Part shown: one piece after another, positions 63,861 through 64,000 of the stretch | How the letters are laid out: each line of letters opens with the position of its first letter | Position numbering within the stretch: the stretch's first letter is position 1 | From: Paracoccaceae bacterium | GTDB lineage: Bacteria; Pseudomonadota; Alphaproteobacteria; Rhodobacterales; Rhodobacteraceae | Direction of reading: 5' to 3' | Length of the DNA stretch: 64,000 bases | Assembly (NCBI GenBank): GCA_024742455.1 | Contig: JANSYL010000002.1 | Location: 408,963-472,962 of the forward strand | Position numbers and translations under genes: made by a program | Notes under the pieces: model-generated | Databases searched by the model: none | Told to the model about the DNA's origin: nothing | Seen by the model: the letters and a program-made list of their open reading frames with translations, nothing else

Positions 63861-64000
63861 GGGGAGTGTCTGATCCTCTGTGTATCTGAGCGGGCCCATG
63901 CGGTTTTCAGATACGTTCAGGCGTCGAAGCGCCCGGCGAATATTATGGCCAGCTGATTGCGGGCGGCAACCCATTCCCGGACGGCGCGGCCGCCCTTTTC
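63861..64000 (-). mobile_element. End of a probable IS256-type insertion sequence, rest beyond window
   Basis: A frame open to the window edge ends at 63917 with a transposase-like C-terminus. It is followed by an inverted repeat (GTATCTGA at 63882-63889, TCAGATAC at 63907-63914) and by GGGGAGTGTCTGATCCTC starting near 63860, which looks like an insertion-sequence terminus. The exact boundary and family need the full element. Confidence 0.4.
63917..64000 (-). CDS. C-terminal end of a probable IS256-family transposase
   Basis: Only 27 residues are visible before the stop. The stretch REWVAARNQLAIIFAGRF resembles the C-terminal end of IS256/mutator transposases (pattern R.W..A.NQ.AI.F..R). A hairpin follows three bases after the stop. 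Too little is visible for a firm family call. Confidence 0.4.
   Translation of the reverse strand, partial: EKGGRAVREWVAARNQLAIIFAGRFDA

Noticed and set aside
63726..63974. Minus-strand 82-codon open frame at the window end
   Set aside because: It is out of frame with the transposase-like C-terminus and covers the IS terminal inverted repeat and upstream region of the hydrolase gene.

Overview
The window is a GC-rich alphaproteobacterial chromosome segment, almost certainly from Rhodobacterales (Rhodobacteraceae/Roseobacteraceae). The evidence is the flaF-flbT-flagellin and DUF1217 genes in a large flagellar cluster, CtrA-like TTAA-N7-TTAA sites in flagellar promoters, a RirA-like TGA-N9-TCA box before an iron-binding protein gene, the order rpsT-dnaA-dnaN-recF-gyrB, and bciA (8-vinyl reductase of bacteriochlorophyll synthesis) with a PpsR-type TGT-N12-ACA site in its leader. 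The organism is therefore probably a phototroph or descends from one.

Layout. 1-11.8 kb holds housekeeping and accessory genes: a truncated DUF4139 protein, asd, a DEAD-box RNA helicase, an MFS transporter, an iron(III) binding protein and permease on opposite strands with a decayed stretch between them, and an arsenic operon. The arsenic operon is an ArsR-ArsC fusion, a GAPDH and ArsJ, the 1-arseno-3-phosphoglycerate extrusion route. 11.8-43.8 kb is one flagellar cluster. It covers stator (motA, motB, motE-like), hook and hook-associated proteins (flgE, flgK, flgL, flgD, fliK), rod and rings (flgB, C, F, G, H, I, A, fliE, fliF), export gate and ATPase (flhA, flhB, fliP, fliQ, fliR, fliI, fliH), fliN, two fliL genes, and filament genes with their regulators (flagellin, flaF, flbT). 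Several cluster-only proteins are unassigned. I see no full fliG, fliM, fliD or fliS. fliK is split between two frames at a run of six C.

43.8-48.3 kb carries ubiB and ubiE, then mutM, an enoyl-CoA hydratase and rpsT. 48.3-55.8 kb is the replication block: a long dnaA leader, dnaA, dnaN, recF, a LysE-type exporter and gyrB. Perfect 20-bp palindromes spaced exactly 23 bp apart fill the dnaN-recF gap (three units) and follow gyrB (two units, one identical to a dnaN-recF unit). 55.8-62.7 kb carries a hemerythrin-like protein, trhO, pncA, a small conserved-looking protein, bciA, a THUMP RNA methyltransferase, a potassium channel and pncB.

The last 1.3 kb after pncB is visibly less GC-rich and looks acquired. 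It encodes a proteasome-fold Ntn hydrolase with a candidate N-terminal threonine nucleophile, a translationally coupled 56-residue partner, and the end of what looks like an IS256-type insertion sequence running off the window.
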